Shown: positions 36,101 through 46,380 of the stretch, in pieces | How positions within the stretch are numbered: the stretch's first letter is position 1 | How the letters are laid out: every line of letters starts with the position of its first letter | Notes under the pieces: generated by a model | What the model saw: only the letters and a program-made list of their open reading frames with translations | The model's database searches: none | Told to the model about the DNA's origin: nothing | Assembly: GCF_048771995.1 (NCBI RefSeq) | Contig: NC_133028.1 | Coordinates: 5,701,501 to 5,765,500, forward strand | Source of the DNA: Taeniopygia guttata | Taxonomy: Eukaryota; Chordata; Aves; Passeriformes; Estrildidae | Reading direction: 5' to 3' | DNA length: 64,000 nt | Made by a program: the position numbers and the translations under genes

Positions 36101-39100
36101 CTCCCCCTGTTCTATTCTTATTCATATGACTGAAAAACCTTTTGGTACAGCTTGTAATAGTCTTTTGTGTGGTCTAACTTGAATAGCTCATTTTTCCTTA
36201 CTTTTTTTTCCTTGCATATCTTTCTTTGGTAGCTCTTCCTTTTGACCTTCATTTCAATCCGTGTAGACTGTCAAACTATTTCTAACCTCTTTGGAAGTGA
36301 TTGCTAGGAAGAAGTGCAGGACTTGGCAACCTTTTTTTTTTTTTCTCCTTACTTGAAATATAAAATCCTGATAGCTTTAACACCATGGGCTTGAAGAATT
36401 TCCAGGCCTCTTCTACATTCCAATTCCCAGTCTCCTCAGTCACAGGTTTTTAAGCTAAATTTCTTAACTTATAAAAATTCACACTTCTTAAATAAAATCT
36501 GTTACAAGTGTTTGCAGGTTATTTTTAATTTAAGATGAAGTACGTTTTGATTGCTTAACCTGCAGAATTTTCTTGGACTCCCTCATGCACAGGGGTAGTG
36601 ACTGCTTTCCAAAATACAAAGCCTTGCCTTGGCATTGTGAGCTCCCAGTGCTGTAAGTGGGTGTTGTCTGCAAGGAGCAGCTGCAATGGACATGTTTATT
36701 TGGATTTTTTTCCATAATGAGGTAAAAAAGCACGAGCCCAAAATATTTTATGAAGCTTCAGTGTGCAAAACCATAGTAGGGTTCCTTTATGTAGTTACAA
36801 AATACAAACTGCTACTTAGGTCATTGTTCTTCAATATAAATAACTTTCTCCAGGAGGAAAGACTTTTTCATAAGAAAGGAATTAAGCTGCTGTTAAAAAT
36901 TCCACCGGTACAGGCAGGTGACAGTAAAATATAATGGTGACTGTATTTGTAACACATTTTTTTCTTGACACTTAAAGGGAATGTTGTGGTGCCAGGCAGA
37001 AGAAACAGTGAGCAGGATCTGTCCTCCTGCACACATTAACATTCTCTCATCGCTGTTTCAGAACGTGCACACGGAGTTTTGGAAGAAGCCAGTCTCTGAG
37101 TAGTTGTACCAAAGAGTAATCCAGGCACCAAAGTTTTATTTCTATGCTTACTAATAAAGCATAGCGATTCCTTTCCACGTTGGGTGCATTTATCATGCCA
37201 TAGTAACTCTGAGGACATTTTATGGCTATTATGTGGCTTTAGGGTGTTTTTAGGAATTTGGTCTCCCTTGATTGAAATGCATGAAAGAAAGAAGTTTAAA
37301 ATACCCAAAGCTTCAGTCACATTGGGTGATGTAATACAGTAGATTTCCCAGCTGGTTGTCTCAGTGCGTGATGGTTACATTTATCTAATCAAAAAAGCTT
37401 TTCTATATCATGTGTGTGTTTTAAGAATAACTTGAAGGATTCTTACCTAGATTTTCACCTCCAGTGTTATTTAAACATTTTGGGCTCAGTGGAATAGGAA
37501 TGTAATCTGTGACTTCAGTTCGTTTCCCTATGTAGAACATTCTGCTTGGTGAATTCTTCTATTTTAAGATTCTGAGAGGCTGTTACTTACCACAAAGCAG
37601 ATAATATTTATGAGCCTCAAATGCTGGACACAGTTTCTAGGTTGAATCTCAGCATGTCCACAGAGAACTGTTAATCATGGTGACAGCCCAACTTCCAGGG
37701 GCAAGCTGACATTTGAGGTTATTAAGTCAGAAAACAATTGGGATAAATTTAATGGTGGGTAAACAAATATCTAACAAATGGAAGTTTCAATATTTAATTT
37801 TAAAATATATTTTAAGTGGCTGCCAGTAAGCCTGCAGAAGCATGTGAAGCATTTCCAAAATAGAAAATGCGATGGCTCGTGGAATAGTGCATAATCAGTC
37901 ATGTCATTCAAAATTACCTGTCAGCTGGTGGCAGGCAGGGTTTTCTTCTCCTTGTGGGGTTTTCCCCCCCTCCCTGTACGGTTATAAGTCAGAGGATGAA
38001 TGCTGCTTCTTTGTCATCTGTGTCAGTAGAAGCTTACAGTGAGGTAACCTGAAGTACAACTTTAATATCCTGGGTTAGAGCAAATAAAACCTTGGGATAT
38101 ATCACAGCAAGTGATAATCCTGAAATGGCAGATGGGACACTGGAGTTGGTGGAACAGTCACATAAAGTTGCAGATTGAGTCCCGGGCAAAGCTGGAAGGA
38201 GTCAAGATCCTTAGGCATTATCTGGGAGTTTAATCAGTAGTTTCCACTGCTGAGGAATGGCTGTTGTTAGTTTAATCTGGTACCAGGTACATGCATTCCC
38301 ACTCATTCTGCTTGCTCTGAGACAATGTTTCTTTGGTACGTTGTAACTTCTGAGGGAGAATTGTAATAAAATGGTGGGGTTTTTCTATTGCAAAGAAGAG
38401 GAACCCCTCTCTCCCCTACTATGAACTGGTGAATGATAATTTTGTTATTTTACCAAAGTTTTTATTAACTACTGCTGATTTTAGTATTCTTAACATGTTC
38501 TTAGCATGATGATGCACTTCTTTCTCTCTACAGAACCACATTTCTGTCTTAGCACTTCAGTCTCCAAAGACATTTACCATGACTCCCAGTTGTACATTCA
38601 TACTCTGTGTCCTAAAACAAGGGGAAGGAGTATCAAGCATGACCACCACTCTGTTTTCTTGAAACTTGCTCTTTATTTCAGGAACCAAACTGACTGTGAT
38701 ACTAAACTAGTATTTCCTTTTGGCAATAGGTCATAGCAAACGACAGAAGCCCACTGGTGGGTAAAGTCCACTGGGAGAAAATGGTGAAGAAAGTCTCAAG
38801 ATTCGGCATACGTACTGGCACTTTTAACTGTTCCAGTGACCCCAGGTATATATCCTTAAAGGATTATCTAAATCCCAAGAATATCTTAAGGCTCAGCTGT
38901 GTTCTAGCAGCAGGGCTTGCTGTGTTGTAAAAGTAGCTGTGACAGAAGGTGGCTTTATTCATGTTTTTATCTCTCCTAAAGTCTGCTCAGAATGCTCCAT
39001 TACATTATTTATCAGCTCTGCAGCTTCCCAAAGTGTCGTGTGGGAAATGCATGACTAGACTGTGGAGAGTATAATACAGCAGTGGAGAGGAATGAAGAGA

Positions 39101-42100
39101 AGAGTTTGGCCTTCCAGTCCATGTATTCAGGGAAAGGAGCTGTGCTTGCTTAGGACAAAGCTGAATATATCAGTTTTAGAGTCGTTATATCACCATCTGG
39201 AAGGGGAAACACAGGTTAGCATGAACCTTGCCTACAGTGCCTGCCTCCCAGAATTACTGACAAATCCTGTTCCCTGACAAATGTATGTTTATATATAAAC
39301 TGGCACACACCCTTGGACAACACATAGTGTGCTGTGCAAGAGTCACTGTGTTTGCATATGATTTCTAACAAGGAAGAAGAGCAGAGCCAAAGACGCTATT
39401 AATAAATCTCTGCTGCTGTAAAAAGAGGCTTTTTTTAAACATTTTGTTGGAGGCGTTTTCTTTACATGACAGGAGACTTTGTCTAGAATTCCAGTGGCAT
39501 GTATGGATACGCACATCTTATACAGCTTAAGTCCTAAATGTTTACAGAAATTTCAGTGTTAATCATAGGAGGAAATTCTTAGGCTTTGTAGTGCTTATAC
39601 AAAATAATCTTGTATTTGAACATCTTAAAAAATTTGGCAGTGTTTCTCTTTGCATATCTCCTAAGTAGCCTTAATGTTCTGATCAAATACCATGTTTTAA
39701 ATTAATTCAATTTTTTAAATACAAGAAATGTTTAGTCAAATAAACCCTTGTGAATAGTTTTTATCAGGTTGCAGCTGAAATTCAGTTGAACACTACATGC
39801 TGCAGTAATCAGGACACCTTTATTAGTAGTGTAATACATTATGGCTGTTTCTAAAAATGCTGCATTCATTTTCCTGCAAAGGGGAGTTGTAATTGTCTAA
39901 ATACATGTTGACAGACCAAAACCACAGAGGAGCTACGTAAGGTGGCTGAGGTGAATGAGGCTGGTGGTCCCAATGTGCAGCGTTCTCAGACATTGCATGC
40001 GTTTCTACTCTGTCATATTTTGATTGTTGAAGCTTGCCAGGTATTTCCTTAAAGGAGGACTAGATAATTGGGTGTAGTGATATTGGTAGCAAAGATGCAT
40101 GAGAAAAGGCATCTTGTGAGAGTTACTGTGCTCTGGACCACGACTCAGGGTTCAGCCATGAAGAGCCTTTTACTTTTGGATTTGGGGTTCACCCCATCTG
40201 GCTGCCAGACAGCTTGGGTATTTTTTTAGCCCAAATCATCCAGCACCACGTGTGTTGCTTCCTGCTCTGCTGGTTTTGTGGCCAGCTCTCTCACCTCACC
40301 CCTTAGCCTGTCTGCTTCTTGACAAAATGGTTCCAGTAGGAAGTAGACACTTGTCAACTTCATTAAAGCAACTGCAAACAGACCAGTGTCTGCTCAACTT
40401 CACCCCACAGCTGCTTGGCAAAACCAGGATGGAAGGAAGCACTGGTAAAGCTGTGGGATATTAAGTTACACTGAAGTGGTTTTCTTCTTGCCTGGAAGGC
40501 CAAGGAAAAGTAGCTTCTAATACTAAAGCTTTAAAGCAAGAAGTCAGCTTGTGTATTATTCAAATCCAGTTACAAAGCACCAATGGCTGATGGCCTTGTT
40601 TACTTTAATGACCTGTGAAAATTAACACTATTCCTCTTCCTGTTTTATGAATGCATATCTCTTTGCAATATTCCTGTAAGATATAACGGTATTGTAAGAA
40701 TAAATATGCTTTGCCAGAGAATATTGGGTACCCTTATTTCCTGCTATTACATTATAAGGGTTCCCAGGTGCTCAGCAGGTCTCATTTTTGGGCTTAGAAT
40801 AGAAATGTAAGGACTCAGTTCTGGGGTTATGAAACTGGAATCTAACCTACCATTTCTTTGTAGATACTGCAAGAGGAGGGGTTGGCTGAAATCCACCCTC
40901 ATTATGTCGGTTCCACAAACCAGTACCTCCAAGGGAAAGGTCATGCTTAAGGAATACAGCGGGCGCAGGATTGAAGTGGAGCACATCTTCAAATGGATCA
41001 CAGCCCACGCTGCCTCTCGGATCAAAACCATCTACAACTCGGAACATTTGAAAGAAGAATGGAACAAAAGTGACCAGTACCGGGTGAAAATATACCTGTT
41101 TGCCAACCTTGACCAGCCTCCGGCGTTCTTCTCTGCACTAAGTGTAAAGTTTACTGGAAGAGTAGAGTTTATTTTTGTCAACGTGGAAAACTGGGACAAT
41201 AAAAGTTACATGGCAGAAATTGGTATCTACAAGACACCATCATACATACTGAGGACTCCTGAGGGGATTTACAGGTATGGAAATAACACTGGTGAATTTA
41301 TATCACTACGTGCCATGGATTCCTTTTTGCGCTCGTTGCAACCAGAAGTTAACGATTTATTTGTTTTAAGTTTAGTTTTGGTTAATCTGATGGCTTGGAT
41401 GGACCTGTTTATTACACAAGGCGCCACTATTAAGCGTTTTGTGGTTCTTATAAGCACTTTAGGGACGTATAATTCACTATTAATTATTTCCTGGCTGCCA
41501 GTGTTAGGTTTTTTGCAACTACCCTACTTAGACAGCTTTTATGAGTACAGTTTAAAACTCTTCAGGTACTCTAACACAACTACTTTGGCTTCTTGGGTGA
41601 GGGCAGATTGGATGTTCTACTCTTCTCATCCAGCCCTCTTCCTCAGCACGTACCTTGGCCACGGTTTACTAATTGATTACTTTGAGAAGAAGCGAAGGCG
41701 CAATAACAACATGGATGAAGTAAATGCCAATAATCTGGAGTGGCTGTCGAGCCTGTGGGATTGGTACACCAGCTACCTGTTTCATCCCATTGCTTCTTTT
41801 CAACACTTCCCTTTTGACTCGGATTGGGATGAAGACCCGGATTTGTTGCTGGAGCGGTTGGCCTTCCCCGATCTCTGGCTTCACCCTCTGATACCAACTG
41901 ATTATATAAAAAACTTACCCATGTGGAGGTTTCAATGCCTCAGCTCCCATTCTGATGAGGAAATGCTGGAAACCTTTCCAGACAGCGAAAGTGACTCTGA
42001 GAGTGAAAACAAAGAGGTCTTCAGTAGCGACAGAGAGGTCTCGGAGGACGATGAGCTGAGCACGTTCCACAGGTGCAGCGAGGCAGAGCGTCAGGGCGGC

Positions 42101-42442
42101 GCTGAGGCGTGTTCGTGTGCCACTCACTCTTGTCACCACGAGCCATGCGAACGCCAGGCCAGGTCCTACAGCTTGTACAGCTCCGCGGGTGACCTGGAGC
42201 CAGACTGGTCAGCCTGGCCCTCCGACATGTTGCACTGTACGGAGTGCGTGGTGTGTCTAGAAAATTTTGCAAAGGGCTGCCTGCTGATGGGCTTGCCCTG
42301 TGGCCACGTGTTCCACCAGAATTGCATCATGAAGTGGCTGGCGGGCGGGCGACACTGCTGTCCCGTCTGCAGGTGGGCGTCCTACAAAAAAAAGCAGCCA
42401 TACACACACCCGCAGCCTTTGTCGAGTGAGCCCCCGTCTTAG
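26930..42442 (+). CDS. RNF103: RNF103 (KF-1), ER-membrane RING-H2 E3 ubiquitin ligase
   Basis: Four coding exons join in frame: 26930-27155, 29273-29412, 38730-38845 and 40864-42442, giving 686 residues (human 685). The family is an endoplasmic reticulum membrane E3 ligase linked to ER-associated degradation. A hydrophobic N-terminal segment (LCCLLLYFLALFVLARVF) is a signal anchor. Further membrane segments lie near residues 324-344, 352-379 and 412-434. A Ser/Asp/Glu-rich linker near 530-575 is less conserved than the rest. The C-terminal RING-H2 finger has ligands C622, C625, C640, H642, H645, C648, C660 and C663, all present. The start was chosen by family match (MWVKLCC versus human MWLKLFF) and has A at -3. 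All introns are GT-AG with matching phases. The gene lies in tandem with CHMP3, 3.9 kb upstream of it. Confidence 0.97.
27156..29272. other. RNF103: RNF103 intron 1
   Basis: A 2.1-kb GT-AG intron. Its 5' third is still CpG-rich and contains a pyrimidine pentamer repeat near 27.45 kb. No other feature was seen. Confidence 0.88.
27423..27490. repeat. CCCTT pentamer repeat (polypyrimidine tract)
   Basis: About 68 bp of near-perfect CCCTT tandem repeat, with two CCCTCCCC interruptions, lie in RNF103 intron 1 within the CpG island. Mirror-repeat polypurine/polypyrimidine DNA of this kind can form triplexes; that is a general property and is not shown here. Confidence 0.93.
29273..29412 (+). CDS. 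RNF103: RNF103 coding exon 2
   Basis: It encodes DLMEGELYSALKEEEASES through DGIWLVQ. The acceptor is CTTTTTCAG, the donor is CAG|GTATAT, and it ends in phase 0 (codon 122). Confidence 0.95.
29413..38729. other. RNF103: RNF103 intron 2
   Basis: A 9.3-kb AT-rich GT-AG intron, the largest in the gene. I saw no exon, RNA gene or clear repeat. A stretch near 34.77-34.83 kb faintly resembles a CR1 end but is too diverged to call. Confidence 0.85.
38730..38845 (+). CDS. RNF103: RNF103 coding exon 3
   Basis: This 116-bp exon encodes VIANDRSPLVGKVHWEKMVK through GTFNCSSDP. The acceptor is GGCAATAG and the donor is CCAG|GTATAT. The split Arg codon is completed by exon 4. Confidence 0.95.
38846..40863. 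other. RNF103: RNF103 intron 3
   Basis: A 2.0-kb GT-AG intron with no feature I can name. Confidence 0.88.
40864..42442 (+). CDS. RNF103: RNF103 coding exon 4 (membrane segments and RING-H2)
   Basis: This 1,579-bp terminal exon runs from RYCKRRGWLKSTLIMS to the TAG stop. It carries the luminal-like region, three predicted membrane segments, the acidic linker and the RING-H2 finger (CVVC...CGHVFHQNC...CCPVCRW). The acceptor is TTTCTTTGTAG. Confidence 0.97.
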
Positions 42443-43005
42443 CTGTGTGCCCCTGTCTTTTGTAAGCTTTCAGGATATTACTGCTTGCCTTCTAAATGTT
42501 AGTCACTTAAAAGATTACGTGGTTTGAAGTTTTAGTTTAAATGTTAGTGCAGTGAACTAAAATATACGTGATGCTAACGTTAATGACAGAATCATTTGGT
42601 TGCCTTGTATGTTGAACTGAATGCAAACTTACCTTAAAAATAATATGTTCTCTTCAACATCTGGAAACTTGATGCTGTTTTTGTAAGCACAAAAATCAAG
42701 CCTACAAGAGAAGCGTATTCCAGCAAACATTTACAAGTTGGGATGTGGGTGAAATTGAAATTCTAATCTGAGACAATTGCTTTATTTAAGTGTTTCTTAT
42801 TTTAGAGTCTGTTCTGCACATCTTTGTTGAATAATGTATGTTGTAAGACAGTACCATTTAAAAAGAAATTGGTGAAATAAATTATTTTAAAAGGAGATTT
42901 GTAATGTTAATTGTTTTGATAAATATTTTGTGTGTATGGTTACGGATGTCTTGCTGGCCTGATTTATCTGTGAAGACAATAAAAATATAACACAACTCCT
43001 GTGAC
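42443..43005 (+). other. RNF103: RNF103 3'UTR with two poly(A) signals
   Basis: AT-rich sequence follows the stop. Canonical AATAAA hexamers lie at 42876-42881 and 42978-42983. Either would give a 3'UTR of about 0.45-0.56 kb. The exact cleavage sites are inferred. Confidence 0.7.
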
Positions 43006-45719
43006 TAGTAAATCATCTCCTGGGGATGCAGGAATTCGGTGCTGTGAGCCACTGGCCAAGGAGAAGGCCTTGGTGTTTCACTGGGAACTGTTTCCTTCAT
43101 AAGTCTGCTGTGTGGAGGTGCTTCTCTGCTGTATGTGGTTTTTCCAGTTGATTACAAGCTGCTTTTCCAGATGGAGACCCTCTTCTAGCAGCTGTCTCTG
43201 CAGTATCCTCATCTGCAGACATCCAGGAAGACTTTAGGGTAGCTCCCTCTACAGCCTCAAAGTAAACTTGAGAAAGAACAGAATATTGTCATGCAGTGAC
43301 AAGTGGCTTGTAAAGGTAAAAATTGCCAGCTTCCAACTGTGCTGGCATTCTGAAGTGATTTCTGATTTCTTTGATAGTTCTTTGGAGCCATAAAAATGAG
43401 TCTGTTGTTTTCTTTTTATTTCAGTATGAAACTCTGATTTTGGTTGTACTTTTCAGAAATCATCTGGCTGAATAGAGAGGAATTGTTGGTTGGAAAGAAA
43501 AATGAGGGGGAGGAGGAAGAGCAGGAGATTATATGAGTAGAGGAAAAGGCTAAACTAGAAAGATATTTTAAATTGTCATATTTCTTTCCTAAATCTTGCC
43601 TATGTGATATGAAAGGAGGATAATGACATAAAGATGATGATAATAGGAAATACAAACACAGCTCCCCCTTGCAGTTACAACTCATCTCCCAGTGTCTTTA
43701 TAGAGTTGGGAGGGTGATGCTCACAGAGCTGCTGGCATTGTTTCATCTGTCCAGGTACCTGGGCACGATATTTTTTATTAACAAATGTTTCACGGCTCGG
43801 TCACTAGGTGTGTTCCCAAGAGGATGTTCATGTAATTAACAGAAGAGCTGTTTTTAATTTACTGAGTCCTTTTTTCTCTCGCATTTCCTTTTTCCCAGAG
43901 CAGTACTGAAGCAGAGAGGTACAAGGGGCACAATATCAGCAACTCTCTTGTGGTCCAGAAAGTAATTTTTATTCCAGTTGAGACCTGCCAGTACATGTCC
44001 TGTCTCTGTCATTACAGCCCCAGCAGAGCAGCAGAGAAGCATAATGAGGGCAAAGATCATTTCTGCTTCCAATTTGTGCAGCAGCATGGGTAGCTGAAAT
44101 CCACATTGTTTCAGGACTGTTTTGAAATCTGCACTGAGCTGAGGCCTTGCCAAGGGAAAGGAGAAGTTTTGTGAGTATAAATAAGGCTGTAGCTGAGGTG
44201 CTGACACACACAAGTGAGGTGCTGTATCACAGGCTGCTGTAGCCTTTTGCTGGTACCTCGGCAATTTCCCAAATGCTGTGAGTGCTAAGCTGGAGCAATG
44301 GTGTGTCCTTGGAGCACTGGGTGCTCGTGGAGTGCAGCTCTGCTGCTGAAGGCTGACCTCCTCACCCTCACACACAGCCCCAGCAGCTCTGCTCCTGTGC
44401 ACTGGCACTCGTTTTCAAATCTTTGTGCACGCTGTTTCAGCTGAAGATTTGTTTTAATGGCCTCAATTGCTCTACTCATCCTGTTCTTTTGATGGATGAC
44501 CCAAACTGCTGTTTAATTAGCAGGAGAGCCACTGAGGGCACATCCACAGGAGCAGGTAATTATGACCAGTAGGTAGCTGTGGAGGAAGGTTTAGTCCCTT
44601 CGTGTCTGGGTTATATAAATTGCGATGCAGTTCGCAGCAACGCATCTGTTACAGAATCTTGAGCAGCTGGCATAGTGTATTGAGAGTCCCAGCAGGACGG
44701 GAAAAGCAGTTGGATGTGTTTATTTTATGAAATGTTCGTGTCAGGAGCAGCAGAAGCATCCAAGTAACATTGTTTTCTACCCTGTGCAGGATCTCAGACA
44801 GCGTTGACAGTTGAACACCCGGAGAAGGGAGCAAAGGAGCAAAGACTGTGCCTGTAACAAGGTCAGCAGTTTCGCTGCTCACATGTTTTGCCTCGCAGGG
44901 CTGGGTTGTGCTAGTGCTTGTGAAGTGTCTTAACTGAGATGCTAAACATTCCTAAAGCATTGTTTTATTCTCTGATATCTGGTGCCTGGAAGCTGGAGAC
45001 CAGTTGAAAACAGAAAATGTCAAACCACTGAGGTGAGGGTATTCACTTGTTTTTTAGGCTTAATAAAGGATGGATGGGTGTTTGCTGCTGCTCTTACAAA
45101 GGATGGATTTAAATAATCTCTAAAGCTCTTTGTCACTCTCGATTTCATTATTTATTGTTTTATTAGCACTGGCTTTCCCACTGCTGATACTCAGTCCAAA
45201 ATGAGAGCTCTGTTTTCCAAAGCTTGTTTAGATTTTATTTCTGCATTAGATTCTGGAGGGGAAGATGACCAAGGTGAAACTGTACATATTTGTAACTCAC
45301 TAAAATGTCTGTCTGGTAATTAAATAATGAGGGTAAGTATAATCATAAGGTATTAACAAGTTAGATTAAGTTGATAGCACCTTTTTCTTCCTAAGCTTTT
45401 GCACTCTGTGCACCACTGATTTATTTTTAATACTCTCAGTCTCAGGTTGTGCACTGGGCCGTGCAAAGCTGGAATGACTCGCTGGAGCTCCAGCCGAGCA
45501 GCTCCAAGCTGTCCCTTCATTCCAGCCAGGTGACCTGTGGAGAGGAGGATGAAGATGAGCCAGGCCTGGCTAGCGGGATTTCTCCGGAGGAGCCCCGGCA
45601 GCTGGGGCGGGGTGGCCATGGGCTTGTGGGGGCTTTGCCCTGCCGTGTCCTGGGGAAAGGCCGGAGGGGGAGCCGGCCCTCGCACCAAGGGATGCTGGAA
45701 TTCCAGAGAAGGGAGCGGA
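43006..45719. other. Intergenic region between RNF103 and CHMP3
   Basis: No exon was recognised in this 2.7-kb stretch. It becomes GC-richer from about 45.45 kb. The human locus is known to make RNF103-CHMP3 read-through transcripts; nothing here proves or excludes that. Confidence 0.7.
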
Positions 45720-46066
45720 GCTGCGAGGAGCGGCTGAGGGAGCTGAGCCTGGAGGAGGCTCAGGGGCGCCTTATTGCCCTGCAGAGCTCCCTACAGCAGA
45801 GGACTGCCGGCCCTGGTCCCGGGAAACCAGCGGCAGGATGAGAGGGCGCAGTCTTAAGCTGGACCAGTGGAGTGTTTAGGTTGCGCATTAGGAGGAATTT
45901 CTTCACAGGGCGACCGGACATTGGAATGGGCTGCCCAGAGCGATGGTGGAGTCACTGTCCCTGGACGTGTTTAAGGAAAGGCTGGACGTGGCACCCAGTG
46001 CCATGGTGGTGTTCGGTCGTGGTTGAACTAGATAATATCAGAAATCTTTTCCAAGCTGACTGGCTG
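45720..46066 (+). mobile_element. CR1 LINE 3' fragment abutting the CHMP3 promoter
   Basis: CR1 sense landmarks occur in order: GAGCGGCTGAGGGAGCTGAG, TTAGGAGGAATTTCTTCACA, GACATTGGAATGGGCTGCCC, GTGGTGTTCGGTCGTGGTTG, AATCTTTTCCAAGCTG. The copy ends about 45 bp before the CHMP3 promoter repeat. It is a different CR1 subfamily from the copies whose ends read TTCCAACCCAAACCATTC. Confidence 0.92.
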
Positions 46067-46111
46067 TGAGCGGGTTACAAAGACGCTCAGTGTGAGGGGC
46101 GGTGCACAGCA

Positions 46112-46191
46112 CCTTCCCGCCCCTCAGCGCCTTCCCGCCCCTCAGCGCCTTCCCGCCCCTCAGCGCCGCCCCTCAGCGCCGCCCCTCAGCG
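46112..46191 (+). repeat. GC-box tandem array in CHMP3 promoter
   Basis: Three perfect 18-bp copies of CCTTCCCGCCCCTCAGCG (46112, 46130, 46148) are followed by two 13-bp copies of CCGCCCCTCAGCG (46166, 46179). Each copy contains a CCGCCCC-type GC box, the reverse of the SP/KLF recognition sequence. Confidence 0.93.
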
Positions 46192-46335
46192 CAGCGCCGC
46201 GTGATTGGCGGGAAGCCGCGGGGGCGGGGCGAGGCCCCGCGCGGAGGGGGCGGGCTGCGCGTGCCGCCGCGCAGGCGCAGTACGCCCCGGCCGGCCGGCT
46301 GAGGGGAACCCGGAAGTGGCGGCGCGGCGGCCGCC

Positions 46336-46380
46336 ATGGGGCTGTTCGGGAAGACCCCCGAGAAGCCGCCCAAGGAGCTG
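46336..46380 (+). CDS. CHMP3: CHMP3 coding exon 1
   Basis: It encodes MGLFGKTPEKPPKEL, 15 codons ending in phase 0 at donor CTG|GTGAGG. It is too short to stand out as an open frame and was placed by family match. Confidence 0.94.

Noticed and set aside
45449-45841. A 130-codon frame upstream of CHMP3
   Set aside because: Its 3' half lies in a CR1 fragment and the rest is GC-rich intergenic sequence; no family match.
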